Below, piece by piece: positions 1-8,586 of a stretch of DNA of 44,211 nt (positions within the stretch are counted from its first letter, which is position 1; each line of letters begins with the position of its first letter). The notes below the pieces were generated by a model, which searched no databases, had not been told where the DNA came from, and was given only the letters and a program-made list of their open reading frames with translations. The position numbers and the translations under genes were made by a program. Origin of the DNA: Actinomycetes bacterium (lineage in GTDB: Bacteria > Actinomycetota > Actinomycetes > Streptosporangiales > Streptosporangiaceae); NCBI GenBank assembly GCA_021792405.1, contig JAJYUU010000016.1:1-44211 (forward strand), read 5' to 3'.

Positions 1-2
1 AA

Positions 3-869
3 GACCGGCGGCTCAGGCTGGCCACCACGCTGGACGGGGCGGGCCGGCTGGAAGGCGACCTGACCCCCCGCTGCGCCGCGGCGACCGAGGCGGTGCTCGG
101 CGCCCTGGCCCGCCCGGCCGGCCCCGAAGACACCCGCACCCTGGCCCAGCGCTGGCACGATGGCCTGGAGGAAGCGATGCTGCGGCTGCTGGCCGCCGAC
201 AACCAGCTCCCCGAACGGGCCGGCCAGCCCGTCCGCCTCGAACTGACCATCACCCTCCAGGAACTGCTGGCCGGCGGCACCGGGTCCCCGGCCGGGCCCG
301 GATCGGCGTGCGACGCCGTCATCCAGCCCGTCATCACCGGCATGACCGACTACGGCCTGCTCGCCAAGCTGTCCGACCCCGACAACCCGCAATGGCGGGA
401 CGACCTGCAGGCCGCGATGGCCGCCACAGCCGGGCAGGCGCCCTGGAGCGACATGCTGGCCGCCGCGGTGGCGCTGCTGTCCGGCCCGGCCGGCCGGGCC
501 GCCTGGCTGCGCCGCAGGGCAACCGGCATCCCCGCCGCCCCCGCCAGCCTCCCCCTCGACATCGCCGAGGCCACCGACACCATCCCCGTCCACCTCCGCC
601 GCGCGGTCCGCCGCCGGGACCGGCACTGCCGGTTCCCCGGCTGCGACCTGCCCGCCGCCGGCTGCGAAGTCCACCACATCATCCACCGCAAGGACGGCGG
701 CCGCCACGCCCTCACTAACCTGGTGCTTTTGTGCAGATTCCACCATCTTATTGCGATTCATCGGTGGGGCTGGACCTTCACGTTGCACCCCGACGCCACC
801 ACCACCGCAGTCAGCCCCGACGGCACCAAGACACTGCACAGCCACCCACCGCCAGCACGAGCGGTCTAG
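3..869 (+). CDS. DUF222 / HNH endonuclease protein (13E12 type), 5' partial
   Basis: The reading frame is open from base 3, so the true start lies left of the window; the first in-frame start codon visible (GTG at 93) is internal. The stretch before it reads LATTLDGAGRLEGDLTP, which is typical of the DUF222 domain. The C-terminal third carries an HNH module: a CRFPGCD zinc-type knuckle, then EVHHI, an Asn in LTNLVLLC and a final FHH. The family (13E12 repeat proteins) is present in many copies in actinobacterial genomes and is thought to consist of HNH nucleases of unknown target, possibly mobile. The region is strongly GC3-biased like its neighbours, so nothing shows recent transfer. Domain identity is firm; the biological role is unknown. 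Confidence 0.85.
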   Translation, partial: DRRLRLATTLDGAGRLEGDLTPRCAAATEAVLGALARPAGPEDTRTLAQRWHDGLEEAMLRLLAADNQLPERAGQPVRLELTITLQELLAGGTGSPAGPGSACDAVIQPVITGMTDYGLLAKLSDPDNPQWRDDLQAAMAATAGQAPWSDMLAAAVALLSGPAGRAAWLRRRATGIPAAPASLPLDIAEATDTIPVHLRRAVRRRDRHCRFPGCDLPAAGCEVHHIIHRKDGGRHALTNLVLLCRFHHLIAIHRWGWTFTLHPDATTTAVSPDGTKTLHSHPPPARAV

Positions 870-954
870 CCTGAGCGAAGCGACCGGCTTGCGGTCCGAG
901 GCATGGCGCCGGACGGGCAGCGCTGTTAAAGTGCGCCGCTGCTAGATTGCCGCG

Positions 955-1380
955 ATGGCCGAATGCGTCTTCTGTGACATTGGGGCGGGGCACATCGACC
1001 GTGACCTGGCCGTGCCCGCATCGGACCGCGTCTACGTCCTTCCGGCGCTTTCGCAGCGGCCGAGGAACCGGTTCCACACACTCGTCCTGCCTATCGCGCA
1101 CGTCCGGAACCTGCAGGACGCCGATCCGTGTCTGCTGGCTGAGATCATGTCGATCGTGGCAAGGCTGACAGCCGCGTTCCCGGCCAAGCTCGGCGCGAGA
1201 GGATCATTCGTATTCCAGAACAACGTCGAGCCAGACGATCTGCCGTTCCATCTGCACGTGCACGTCGTGCCGCGGTTCGACGATGACGAATTCAGGACTC
1301 CCGACCCCTACGGCGTCGAAGAGGTACCACGCCGCCACCGGCTGGCACAGGCGCGCGAACTGCGCGGACTGCTGGCCTGA
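955..1380 (+). CDS. HIT family protein (histidine-triad nucleotide hydrolase/transferase)
   Basis: The 141-residue protein has the usual length of a single-domain HIT protein. It begins with the N-terminal Cys motif ECVFCDI (residues 3-9) and carries the histidine triad FHLHVHVVPR at about residues 101-110, where the middle His is the expected nucleophile acting on the alpha-phosphate of a nucleotide. An upstream Asn in FQNN is also typical of the fold. Members hydrolyse AMP-lysine, AMP-NH2 or dinucleoside polyphosphates; the substrate here cannot be told. It is cytosolic, with no signal peptide. The ATG at 955 has no strong Shine-Dalgarno, but the protein begins exactly where the family begins. 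It stands alone between the HNH gene and a stretch without supported genes. Confidence 0.85.
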   Translation: MAECVFCDIGAGHIDRDLAVPASDRVYVLPALSQRPRNRFHTLVLPIAHVRNLQDADPCLLAEIMSIVARLTAAFPAKLGARGSFVFQNNVEPDDLPFHLHVHVVPRFDDDEFRTPDPYGVEEVPRRHRLAQARELRGLLA

Positions 1381-1774
1381 CGCTGGCTGCAAGCCGGAGC
1401 CTAGAGTTCCATCATGCCGAGTCATCGTCACGACGCCGGTCAGTCCGGGAAGTCCGGGCGCAGCGGGCGGCTGTCCCCGACCCGGGTGGCCGCCTTGGAC
1501 GCTACGGACCAGCAGTACGGCGTGGCCAAGCCGGACGTGATCGCACCCGCCGCACGATCGGGGCGCTTGCCAAGAACCGGCAAACCGGGCCTGGCCTGAA
1601 ATCAAACTCGCGATAGGATGAAGTAACTGCCGTTTGACGAACAAGTCCATTACCCGCTGCGCTTTCCAATTCCCGCGCGAAAACAGTCCCAGGGCTTGAA
1701 CCATTGTGGCACCTCCGCGTGAACGCGCCGTGATAGTAAGATCCCATGCGGCAGACCGAGAGGGAGCGCGGCTG
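1381..1774. other. Intergenic stretch, no supported gene
   Basis: About 390 bp separate the HIT gene from the first XRE regulator. A 61-codon ORF (1414-1599, +) is present, but it lacks a Shine-Dalgarno, has no recognisable domain and is low-complexity. Base composition falls near 1600-1700 (for example the AAATCAAACTCGCGATAGG tract), as expected of a promoter region for the XRE gene. No clear -35/-10 pair could be assigned. Confidence 0.5.
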
Positions 1775-2683
1775 ATGTCTGAGGGCTTGACGCCCGGCAG
1801 CATGGACGCTGGCAAGTTCCGTGCCGACGGGGCGGCCGCGCCGACCGTGCTCCGCATCCTGCTCGGGACACAGCTCAGGCGGCTGCGCGAGTCGCGCAAT
1901 ATCACCGCGCACGAAGCCGCTCAGGCTATCCGCGGTTCGGAATCGAAGATCAGCCGGATCGAACTCGGCCGGAACGCAGTGCGCGAGATCGACATCGCCG
2001 ACCTGCTCAACCTCTACGGGATCACCGACTCAGCTGACCGCCAGCAGTTGCTGGCATTAGCCAGCCAGGCTAACCGGCCAGGCTGGTGGCACCGGTACCA
2101 GGACGTGCTGCCTCCGTGGTTTCAGTCCTACCTCGGGCTCGAGGAGTCCGCCGAGACGATCCGGAGCTTCGACTCCCAGTTCGTGCCGGGACTGCTGCAG
2201 ACCGAGGAGTACGCGGCGGCGGTCATCCGGCTCGGCCGGTACTCGCCCGAGGAAACGGAGCGGATGGTCTTCCTGCGCAGGGAACGGCAGCGGCGATTCG
2301 CCTCCGCCGGCTTGCGGCTGTGGGCCATCATCGACGAGGTCGCGTTGCGGCGAACCGTTGGCTGCCCGGGCCTGATGCGGCGCCAGCTTGACTACCTGCT
2401 GGACATATCCAGTCGGCCACGGGTCACCATTCAGATATGCCCGCTCCGCACCGGTGCCTGGTATGCCGCACCGGGCAGCTTCAGCATCCTTCGATTCGCC
2501 GCCGAAGACCTGCCCGACATCGTCTATGTCGAGCAGCTCACCGGCGCCATGTACCTGGATAAGCGCGCGGACGTCGACAGGTACATCGAGGCGATGGATC
2601 TCATCAGCACGTCCGGCTGCACACCGGAGCAGACCACCGAACTCATCCGTACCATGCTCGCTGACCTGGAGGGAACGACGTGA
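1775..2683 (+). CDS. XRE-family HTH regulator with DUF5753 domain
   Basis: A DNA-binding regulator of the XRE/DUF5753 family that is abundant in streptomycete-like actinobacteria. The N-terminal helix-turn-helix starts at LRRLRESRNITAHEAAQAI and includes SESKISRIELGRNAV, about residues 35-75. The rest is the DUF5753 domain, with landmarks such as W-Y-LGLEESAETIRSFDSQFVPGLLQTEEYAA and a late YVEQLTGAMYLDK block. ATG 1775 is preferred over the upstream GTG at 1706 because an AGGGAG lies 8 nt before it and the extra 23 residues are not family-like. The next gene, a DUF397 protein, overlaps the stop by 4 nt (GTGA), so the two are translationally coupled. In known cases (for example the BldB/WhiJ-type sets of Streptomyces) such pairs affect development; the target here is unknown. 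Confidence 0.9.
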   Translation: MSEGLTPGSMDAGKFRADGAAAPTVLRILLGTQLRRLRESRNITAHEAAQAIRGSESKISRIELGRNAVREIDIADLLNLYGITDSADRQQLLALASQANRPGWWHRYQDVLPPWFQSYLGLEESAETIRSFDSQFVPGLLQTEEYAAAVIRLGRYSPEETERMVFLRRERQRRFASAGLRLWAIIDEVALRRTVGCPGLMRRQLDYLLDISSRPRVTIQICPLRTGAWYAAPGSFSILRFAAEDLPDIVYVEQLTGAMYLDKRADVDRYIEAMDLISTSGCTPEQTTELIRTMLADLEGTT

Positions 2684-2919
2684 AAGGCACCAGCGGTGGC
2701 ACCAGCGCACGCGGAGTCACCGGTCCATGGGTCAAGAGCAGCTATAGCGGACCGACCGGCGGCAACTGCGTCGAGGTCGCGTTCCTGGCGGACGGTGATG
2801 TTGCCCTGCGCAACTCCCGCGACCCCGAGGGCGCGGCACTGATCTTCACCGGCGCTGAATGGGACGCCTTTCTCGGCGGGGCGCGCGACGGCGAGTTCGA
2901 TAGTCCGCATCGCGCCTGA
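2680..2919 (+). CDS. DUF397 small protein, partner of the upstream XRE regulator
   Basis: The 79-residue product matches the DUF397 pattern throughout: W-KSSYSGPTGGNCVEVA, then VALRNSRDPEGAALIFT, then EWDAFLGGARDGEFD. The GTG start sits inside the stop of the XRE gene (GTGA overlap), so stoichiometric production is likely. In Streptomyces, DUF397 proteins coded next to XRE/DUF5753 regulators are thought to act as their antagonists or partners, rather like atypical toxin-antitoxin or signalling pairs. That role is family knowledge and is not shown by this sequence. No signal peptide or membrane segment is present. A second DUF397/XRE pair lies on the opposite strand about 0.5 kb away. Confidence 0.9.
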   Translation: MKGTSGGTSARGVTGPWVKSSYSGPTGGNCVEVAFLADGDVALRNSRDPEGAALIFTGAEWDAFLGGARDGEFDSPHRA

Positions 2920-3010
2920 AGCCCAGAACCCGCAGCTCGCTAGCCCGGCGAGCGCGGAACTGCCTGCGCGGGGTTTGCCGTTAGCGCCGCAACTGCGGGA
3001 AGATAGCGGC

Positions 3011-3388
3011 GTGCACGGCATCCTGAGCTTCCTGTCGAGTGACTGGTGGCTTATCTTCATCGTCGGCCCGATGGCAGGCGGCGCTCTGCAGCGGCATCAC
3101 GCCAGGAGGCTGCGGATCATCGCTGCCAAGGCCGAACTGGAAGAGAAGCGGAGCGCAGCGCTTAAGCGCCCGCCCGAGCCGCAGGCCGTGTGCGGCTGCA
3201 GCCACCACCTGAGCTTTCACAATCCTCGCACTGGCGCATGTGCCGAGGAGAACTGCCGCTGTCAGCAGTATGTCGGGCCGGAGCCGCTCGGGCACGTGTT
3301 CGCCCAGCCTGTCATCGATCCGGCGCTCATCGACCAGGCCCTCATCGACCCGGGTGCCATCGGGCCCCGCCAAGCCGACCACAGCTAA
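3011..3388 (+). CDS. Small membrane-anchored cysteine-rich protein of unknown function
   Basis: I recognise no named function. From the GTG at 3011 (a GGGAAGA lies about 8-10 nt upstream) the product has 125 residues. It starts with one hydrophobic segment (about residues 5-25, WWLIFIVGPMAGGAL), followed by a basic and charged coiled-coil-like stretch (AKAELEEKRSAALKR). Then comes a compact Cys/His cluster: CGCSHHLSFH, C-AEENCRC and QQYVGPEPLG. The spacing suggests a small zinc-binding knuckle on the cytoplasmic side of a single-pass membrane protein. Similar HHLSFH/QYVGPEPLG proteins are common hypotheticals in actinomycetes. The C-terminus is a short Ile/Asp/Pro repeat (IDPALIDQALIDPGAIGP). 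A longer start at TTG 2975 is possible. It lies between the two convergent XRE/DUF397 pairs. Confidence 0.6.
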   Translation: MHGILSFLSSDWWLIFIVGPMAGGALQRHHARRLRIIAAKAELEEKRSAALKRPPEPQAVCGCSHHLSFHNPRTGACAEENCRCQQYVGPEPLGHVFAQPVIDPALIDQALIDPGAIGPRQADHS

Positions 3389-3454
3389 CGATTACCACGG
3401 CGGCCTGGCGGGCTGCCGCCCAGCCCGCCAGGCCGCTACTCTGCCCCGCCCGGG

Positions 3455-3667
3455 CTAGCTCACCGGCACATCGAACTCACCGGCCTTCACGCCGGTGATG
3501 AATGCGGCCCACTCCTCGTGGTCGAAGACGTGTGCCGGCTTGGTCACGTGCTTGGAGTCGCGGAGCGCCACCATGCCGCCCGGCAGGTAGGCAACCTGGA
3601 CGCAGGCGGAGTTGTTGCAGGCACGGCTCGTTTTCCACACTACGTTCGAAACATCATAATCGGACAT
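3455..3667 (-). CDS. DUF397 small protein, partner of the minus-strand XRE regulator
   Basis: A 70-residue DUF397 protein. Landmarks are VVWKTSRACNNSACVQVAYL, then VALRDSK, then FDHEEWAAFITGVKAGEFD. It begins at ATG 3667 with an AAAGGAAA Shine-Dalgarno a few nt upstream, 12 bp after the stop of the XRE/DUF5753 gene, so the two form one transcription unit. It is convergent with the plus-strand XRE/DUF397 unit. Compared with the other DUF397 copy it lacks the GPTGG insert and has ACNNSACVQ in place of GGNCVEV. The two are therefore diverged paralogues and not a recent duplication. Confidence 0.88.
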   Translation of the reverse strand: MSDYDVSNVVWKTSRACNNSACVQVAYLPGGMVALRDSKHVTKPAHVFDHEEWAAFITGVKAGEFDVPVS

Positions 3668-3679
3668 ACAGATTTCCTT

Positions 3680-4546
3680 TCAGGTGGATTCTTCCGCTCC
3701 CTCGGAAATGGACCTGATGAGGAGCGCCGAGTCGGCTGGCGGCAGTGCTGCTGCACGTAGCAAGTCAAATGCCTCAGCCCGAGCCCGCACTTCTCGGTCG
3801 CGCTCTTCGATGTAAGCCTGCCCTGTTACCCCTTCGGTGTAGACCACATCGGGATCGAAACGGTCCGGAAACTCAATAATGGCAAACGAGCCGCCGAGGC
3901 CAGGGTGCAACCCGCTCTCGAATGCCAGTACCTGCAGGGTAACGTTCGGCCACTGGCTTGCCTCGTAGAGATGGTCGAGTTGCTTGCGCATGATTTCGGA
4001 AGGGCCAGCCATGCGCCGAAGTACAGATTCATCCAGAATGATCCACAGATCCAGCGGATCTTCTCGCAGCAGGACGTCCTGTCGCTGCATCCGCAACTGG
4101 ACCAGCCGGTCGATCTCGTCGGGCGTCTGGCGCCGCCGGACCGTCGCCATCACCGCACGGGCATAATCCGCTGTCTGCAGCAGTCCGTGCACCACCTGTG
4201 CCTCGTAAACGCACAGCGATGCGGCCTCAGCCTCTAGCCCGACGTAGATCCCGAAACCAGTAGGCAGCACGCCGTCCCAGACCGCCCACCATCCCTTGCG
4301 GTGGCCCTCCCTGGCCATCTCCAGCAGGACCTGGCGCTGGCCAGGGTCGTCGACGCCGTAAATTTCCAGCATCACGTTCAGGTAGGCCGTCCGCGTCGGC
4401 GCCTTTCCTGTCTCAATCCGGGACAAGGTCGATGGCGCTAGCCCGAGCCGGTCGGCGACCTCTTCGAGCTTGATCGACCGCGACTCTCGCAGCCGCCTTA
4501 ACTCACTACCAAGCCGACGGCGCCTAACGGTCGGGCCGACTGACAC
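3680..4546 (-). CDS. XRE-family HTH regulator with DUF5753 domain (second copy)
   Basis: A second XRE/DUF5753 regulator of 288 residues, the usual length for the family. The HTH lies at about residues 8-60 (LGSELRRLRESRSIKLEEVA, LAPSTLSRIETGKAPTR). The DUF5753 part contains GWWAVWDGVLPTGFGIYVGLE, VHGLLQTADYARAV and a late VVYTEGVTGQAYIEE block. The open frame extends 83 codons further upstream, but those residues look non-coding for this family; the GTG at 4546 places the HTH right at the N-terminus, so it was chosen. The gene is divergent from the RsbW-like ATPase (about 240 bp between them), and its DUF397 partner follows 12 bp downstream. XRE, DUF397 and HATPase genes commonly occur together in Streptomyces-type genomes. 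Confidence 0.88.
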   Translation of the reverse strand: MSVGPTVRRRRLGSELRRLRESRSIKLEEVADRLGLAPSTLSRIETGKAPTRTAYLNVMLEIYGVDDPGQRQVLLEMAREGHRKGWWAVWDGVLPTGFGIYVGLEAEAASLCVYEAQVVHGLLQTADYARAVMATVRRRQTPDEIDRLVQLRMQRQDVLLREDPLDLWIILDESVLRRMAGPSEIMRKQLDHLYEASQWPNVTLQVLAFESGLHPGLGGSFAIIEFPDRFDPDVVYTEGVTGQAYIEERDREVRARAEAFDLLRAAALPPADSALLIRSISEGAEEST

Positions 4547-4786
4547 TGGCGCTCGCCTCTTTTGCGGGAAGCTGGTAGCGCAGCCTGAACAAGAATGCAG
4601 ATTGGCTGCCTTCACATCGATCCGTGGATCACGATACACGAACGCCTGCCGTGGTGAGATTCCATCTGCGATTTCGCGGCACTGATGTGTGCCATGCACT
4701 TGCGTGGCTCGCCGGCCGCGCAGCATTATGGAACCTGGGAGGCGTCGCCCGCGCTGCCTGGGCCGGGTCACGTCAATGTTGGCGAA

Positions 4787-5380
4787 ATGGCTCATACGGC
4801 GTTCTTGAGCTGGCAGTTCCGGGGCACCGCGCGGGAGGGGGCGACCGGGATGTCAGTCACGGCCAGTCAGCGGAATGAAGCGGGCGAGAGCTATGCGGTC
4901 GCGTCAGTGGCGGTCGGCCGCGCAGGCGTCGCGGCGCTGGGCAGTCTGACGATCCCCGGCCGCCCGGAGCACGTACGTGAGGCTCGCGCGTTCGTCGCCA
5001 AGGCCCTCGGGGAATTACACCCAGCCCTGGAGAACGCCGTCCTGCTCACCTCTGAGCTGGTCACGAACGCGGTCATGCACAGCGCCTCGCGTTGCAGCGG
5101 CGGCACCATCACGATAGAGATCGGCGAGTCAGCGGGCGGCGTGCGGATCGAGGTAACCGACGCGGGATCAGATCTCAGCGCCCCGGTTGTCCGCGGCGAC
5201 GCGTACGCATCCGACGGGCACGGGCTCTTCCTCCTGCAGACGCTGTCGGAGCAGTGGGGTTACCTGCGCAGCGACACGGGCACCACGGTGTGGTGCTGGC
5301 TCACCGCGAGCGCCGGGGCTGCGCCGGGCGCCGGTCAGCGTCCCCACGGCTGTGCCGCTTCTCCTTCAGGCGCATGGTGA
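4787..5380 (+). CDS. RsbW-like ATP-binding protein (HATPase_c_2, anti-sigma-factor kinase type)
   Basis: A GHKL-fold ATP-binding protein of the serine-kinase/anti-sigma type. The N-box is [15 protein letters not shown]1 is [11 protein letters not shown], the G2-like motif is [16 protein letters not shown], and GTTVWCWL ends the fold. ATG 4787 is the assumed start; an ORF extension to 4685 is less family-like, and an internal Met (MSVTASQ) is also possible. Proteins like this bind ATP and either phosphorylate anti-anti-sigma factors or stand alone beside XRE/DUF397 genes. No sigma or STAS gene is seen here, so its partner is unknown. The last 80 bp overlap the 3' end of der on the opposite strand, and the residues after WCWLTA look like a late extension beyond the conserved fold. 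Confidence 0.8.
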   Translation: MAHTAFLSWQFRGTAREGATGMSVTASQRNEAGESYAVASVAVGRAGVAALGSLTIPGRPEHVREARAFVAKALGELHPALENAVLLTSELVTNAVMHSASRCSGGTITIEIGESAGGVRIEVTDAGSDLSAPVVRGDAYASDGHGLFLLQTLSEQWGYLRSDTGTTVWCWLTASAGAAPGAGQRPHGCAASPSGAW

Positions 5381-6704
5381 CGTGCACTGGGGTGCCGGCG
5401 AAGCCGAATTCCTCCCGTAGCCTGCGCTCGAGGAAACGCCGGTAGCCCGCCTGCAGGAAGCCGCTCGTGAACAGCACGAAACGCGGTGGCCTGATGCCAG
5501 CCTGTGTCGCGAACAGCACTTTTGGCTGCTTCCCGCCGCGCACCGGTGGCGGTGTCGCCCCGATCAGCGCCGTCAGCCAGGCATTGAGCCGTCCCGTGGC
5601 AACCCTGGTCTCCCAGCCGGTCAGCGCCTGTTCCAGGGCCGGGACCAGCCGGTCCACATGCCAGCCGGTCTTCGCTGACACGTTGACCCGCGGCGCCCAG
5701 CGGGCATTGTGCAGCTGCCGGTCAATCTCCTTATCCAGCAGCTCCCGGCGGTCGGCGTCGACCAGATCCCACTTGTTGTAGGCGATGACCAGCGCACGGC
5801 CGGCTTCGATCACCATCGAGATGATCCGCAGGTCCTGCTCGGCAAGCGGCTGGCTTGCGTCGACGAGCACGACGGCCACCTCAGCGCGCTCCAGTGCCCG
5901 CTCCGTCCGGAGCGCGGCGAAGAAGTCGGCGCCCTGGGTCTCCCGCACCCGCCGCCGGATGCCGGCGGTGTCAACGAACCGCCAGGTCTTGCCGCCGAGT
6001 TCGACGAGTTCGTCGACCGGGTCCCTGGTAGTGCCCGCCACATCATCGACGAGCACCCGCTCCGACCCGGCGAGCTTGTTAAGCAAGCTCGACTTGCCCA
6101 CGTTCGGCCTGCCGATCAGCGCGACCCGCCGCGGCCCGCCCTCGGCGTCGTCCCGCTCTGCCGGCGCATCCGGCAGCGCGTCCAGAACCGAGTCCAGCAG
6201 GTCGCCGCTACCACGGCCATGCAGCGCGCTCACCGGTACCGGCTCGCCCAGGCCGAGCGACCACAGCGAATAGATGTCCGGTTCGCCCGGCGCGTCGTCT
6301 ACCTTGTTGGCCGCTAGCACCACCGGCTTCCTGGAGCGGCGCAGCACCGCGGCAACGGCCGCGTCCGCGTCGGTAACGCCGACGACCGCGTCGACCACGA
6401 ACAGCACCGCATCGGCAGCGTCCACCGCGACCCGAGCCTGCGCCGCCACCCGCGCCGCCAGCGCCGGAGTTCCTTCCACCGAGGGCTCCCAGCCGCCGGT
6501 GTCCACCAGCGTGAACGCGCGGCCGCGCCACGTCGCGTCGTAGGTAACGCGGTCCCTGGTGACGCCAGGCGTGTCCTCGACGACCGCTTGCCTGCTGCCC
6601 AGAATCCGGTTCACCAAGGTCGACTTGCCGACGTTCGGCCTGCCGACCACGGCAAGGACCGGCACCGCCGCCACGGCCGGCTGGCTCTCGAGAGGCTCAG
6701 CCAT
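5301..6704 (-). CDS. der: GTPase Der (EngA), ribosome biogenesis
   Basis: A double-GTPase that helps assemble the 50S ribosomal subunit. Two G domains run in tandem. The first has GRPNVGKST near residue 22, DTPG and NKVD. The second starts at GRPNVGKSS near residue 200, with DTAG and NKWD. A C-terminal KH-like domain follows ([30 protein letters not shown]). The length of 467 residues is normal for actinobacteria. ATG 6704 has an AGGTGG element about 7 nt upstream and overlaps the end of cmk by 8 nt, so the two are coupled, as is common in actinobacteria. Its 3' end overlaps the convergent ATPase gene by 80 bp. Confidence 0.97.
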   Translation of the reverse strand: MAEPLESQPAVAAVPVLAVVGRPNVGKSTLVNRILGSRQAVVEDTPGVTRDRVTYDATWRGRAFTLVDTGGWEPSVEGTPALAARVAAQARVAVDAADAVLFVVDAVVGVTDADAAVAAVLRRSRKPVVLAANKVDDAPGEPDIYSLWSLGLGEPVPVSALHGRGSGDLLDSVLDALPDAPAERDDAEGGPRRVALIGRPNVGKSSLLNKLAGSERVLVDDVAGTTRDPVDELVELGGKTWRFVDTAGIRRRVRETQGADFFAALRTERALERAEVAVVLVDASQPLAEQDLRIISMVIEAGRALVIAYNKWDLVDADRRELLDKEIDRQLHNARWAPRVNVSAKTGWHVDRLVPALEQALTGWETRVATGRLNAWLTALIGATPPPVRGGKQPKVLFATQAGIRPPRFVLFTSGFLQAGYRRFLERRLREEFGFAGTPVHVTMRLKEKRHSRGDADRRPAQPRRSR

Positions 6705-7443
6705 GCGGCACCACCTGACGCGCCCTGGCTATCTCGACCACGCGCCGGACCACGTCGTCCGGCGGCAGGCCGCTGGTGTCGATCTCCACCGCGTCGTCAG
6801 CCATCACCATCTGGGCGGCGTCCCGCCGGTCCCGCGCCGCTTGCTCGCGCCTGGTCGTGTCGACCGTCGCCGCCTGGTCGGCCGTCAGGTCCGCGGTTCG
6901 CCGTTCCGCCCGCACGTTCTCGCTGGCCGTAAGGAAGACCTTCACCACCGCGTCCGGCGCGACCACGGTGCCGATGTCGCGGCCTTCCGCCACGATGCCG
7001 ACGCCCGCCGCGACGGCGGCGGCGATGATGCCCCGCTGCATGCCGATCAGCATGCGCCGGACCTCTGGTATCGCGGCCACCGCAGAGACCGAGTTGGACA
7101 CCTCGCGGGTCCTGATGACCGCGGCCACATCCTGCCCGTCGACTGTGACCTGCGGGGCCGCGGGGTCGGTCCCGACGCAGATCCGCGGCTCGGAGATCCG
7201 CGCCAGCACGGCCGCGGTGTCGGAGAGGTCTACCGAGCGGCACAGCAGCCACCAGGTCAGCGCCCGGTACATCGCGCCGGTGTCCAGGTAGCGCAGGCCG
7301 AGCTCGGCAGCGACGCGACGCGCCGCCGTCGACTTCCCCGAGCCGGCCGGGCCATCCATCGCGATCACCGGCGCAGGCTGCCCGGCATAACACCGCATTT
7401 CGTCCATGCCGGTAGATACCATCCAGGCAGCTGATTCGGTCAC
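6697..7443 (-). CDS. cmk: Cytidylate kinase
   Basis: Phosphorylates CMP and dCMP with ATP to give the diphosphates in pyrimidine nucleotide synthesis. The P-loop GPAGSGKST is near residues 30-38, followed by [13 protein letters not shown], then [14 protein letters not shown] in the CMP-binding insert, and KVFLTAS with RRTADL in the lid region. The start is uncertain. GTG 7443 gives 248 residues; later ATGs at 7422, 7407 or 7398 would give the more usual 230-240. None has a good Shine-Dalgarno, and translation probably re-initiates after tyrA, whose stop is about 10 nt upstream. The 3' end overlaps der by 8 nt. Confidence 0.95.
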   Translation of the reverse strand: MTESAAWMVSTGMDEMRCYAGQPAPVIAMDGPAGSGKSTAARRVAAELGLRYLDTGAMYRALTWWLLCRSVDLSDTAAVLARISEPRICVGTDPAAPQVTVDGQDVAAVIRTREVSNSVSAVAAIPEVRRMLIGMQRGIIAAAVAAGVGIVAEGRDIGTVVAPDAVVKVFLTASENVRAERRTADLTADQAATVDTTRREQAARDRRDAAQMVMADDAVEIDTSGLPPDDVVRRVVEIARARQVVPHG

Positions 7444-7452
7444 CAGGCAAGG

Positions 7453-8586
7453 TTACCGGCGAACTGGCCAGCCGCTGGCCGCCAGCGCCTCAGACAGCGC
7501 GGTTACTCCTTCTGGCCTGACCCACAGCTCCGCCACGCCGACCGGCAGGCCAGGCGAATGCTCGATGGTGATGTCCTCGATATTGATGCCCGCCGCTCCC
7601 GCCACCTGGAACAACCGCGCGAGTTCGCCTGGCTGGTCGGGGATCACGACCTGGACGGGCGCGAACCCTCTGGCCGGCCCGCCGTGCTTTCCGGGCAGGC
7701 GCCCGACCCCGGCACTCCCGCGTTCCAGCAGGCCGGCGATGTGCTGAGCGGCCTGCTCCCCGCCTGCCGCCAGGCAGTCAAGCGCGTCCGCGGCCCCGGC
7801 CAGGTCGGTGGCGACCGCGCGGAGCACCGCTCCGGCCGGACCGGCATTGGCGGTCAGGATCTGCAGCCACATCTCCGCGCCCGATGCCGCGATCCGGGTG
7901 ACGTCTCGCAGACCCTGGCCAGCCAGCGCCAGCGCGCTTGCGGGGGCCAGCTCGAGCCTGGCGGCCATTGCCGCGGCAACCACGTGCGGCGCGTGCGACA
8001 CCAGCGCCACCCACTGGTCATGCTCAGCTGTCGTCGCCGAGACCGGGACGGCACCGCAGGCTCTGGCAAGGCCCGTTACCAGAAGAAGGGTTCTGTCATC
8101 GTTTTCTGGCTGCGGGCAGAGCACCCACGGACGGCCGACGAACAGGTCCGCCTTGGCGGCCGCCGGGCCGGAGCGCTCCCGGCCCGACAGCGGATGACCG
8201 GGAACGTAGCTGGTCAGGTCACAGCGCAGAGCGCGGGCACCGGCCAGCGGCAGCTCCTTGACGCTTGCCACGTCGGTGTAGCAGCGCGCCAGCCGGCGGG
8301 ACTGGGCGGCCTGCAGCTCACTGGCGACGGCGGCGGGCGGCATCGCGAGGACGGCCACGTCAGCCGGGCCGCCGGGCACTCCGTCAGCCGGCAGGAGCTG
8401 CCCGGCACCGAGGTCGGCGGCCAGGCGCGAGGCCGCGGGGTCGCGATCGGCCAGCCACACGCTGACGCCCCGGTCGCGGAGCGCCAGGGCAATCGATGTG
8501 CCGATCAGGCCCGTTCCCACCACGACGGCGCTGACGGGCTGGGCCGGGCCGGTTCCGGGCGAGCCGGCCGGTGCCGGAACAGTCAC
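7453..8586 (-). CDS. tyrA: Prephenate dehydrogenase (NAD-dependent) with ACT domain
   Basis: Oxidatively decarboxylates prephenate to 4-hydroxyphenylpyruvate, the tyrosine branch of aromatic amino-acid synthesis. The N-terminal Rossmann fold has VVVGTGLIGTSIALAL (about residues 20-35). The substrate/catalytic region contains HPLSGRERSG and the SHAPHVVAAA helix. An ACT regulatory domain occupies the last 75 residues (VVIPDQPGELARLFQVAGA, NIEDITIEHS), suggesting feedback control by an aromatic amino acid. The open frame runs on to 8727, but GTG 8586 is chosen because it overlaps the aroH stop as GTGA and places the NAD motif at the usual distance. The neighbouring aroH makes the prephenate this enzyme uses. 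Confidence 0.95.
   Translation of the reverse strand: MTVPAPAGSPGTGPAQPVSAVVVGTGLIGTSIALALRDRGVSVWLADRDPAASRLAADLGAGQLLPADGVPGGPADVAVLAMPPAAVASELQAAQSRRLARCYTDVASVKELPLAGARALRCDLTSYVPGHPLSGRERSGPAAAKADLFVGRPWVLCPQPENDDRTLLLVTGLARACGAVPVSATTAEHDQWVALVSHAPHVVAAAMAARLELAPASALALAGQGLRDVTRIAASGAEMWLQILTANAGPAGAVLRAVATDLAGAADALDCLAAGGEQAAQHIAGLLERGSAGVGRLPGKHGGPARGFAPVQVVIPDQPGELARLFQVAGAAGINIEDITIEHSPGLPVGVAELWVRPEGVTALSEALAASGWPVRR

Noticed and set aside
1414-1599. 61-codon ORF upstream of the first XRE regulator
   Set aside because: No Shine-Dalgarno, low complexity and no family resemblance.
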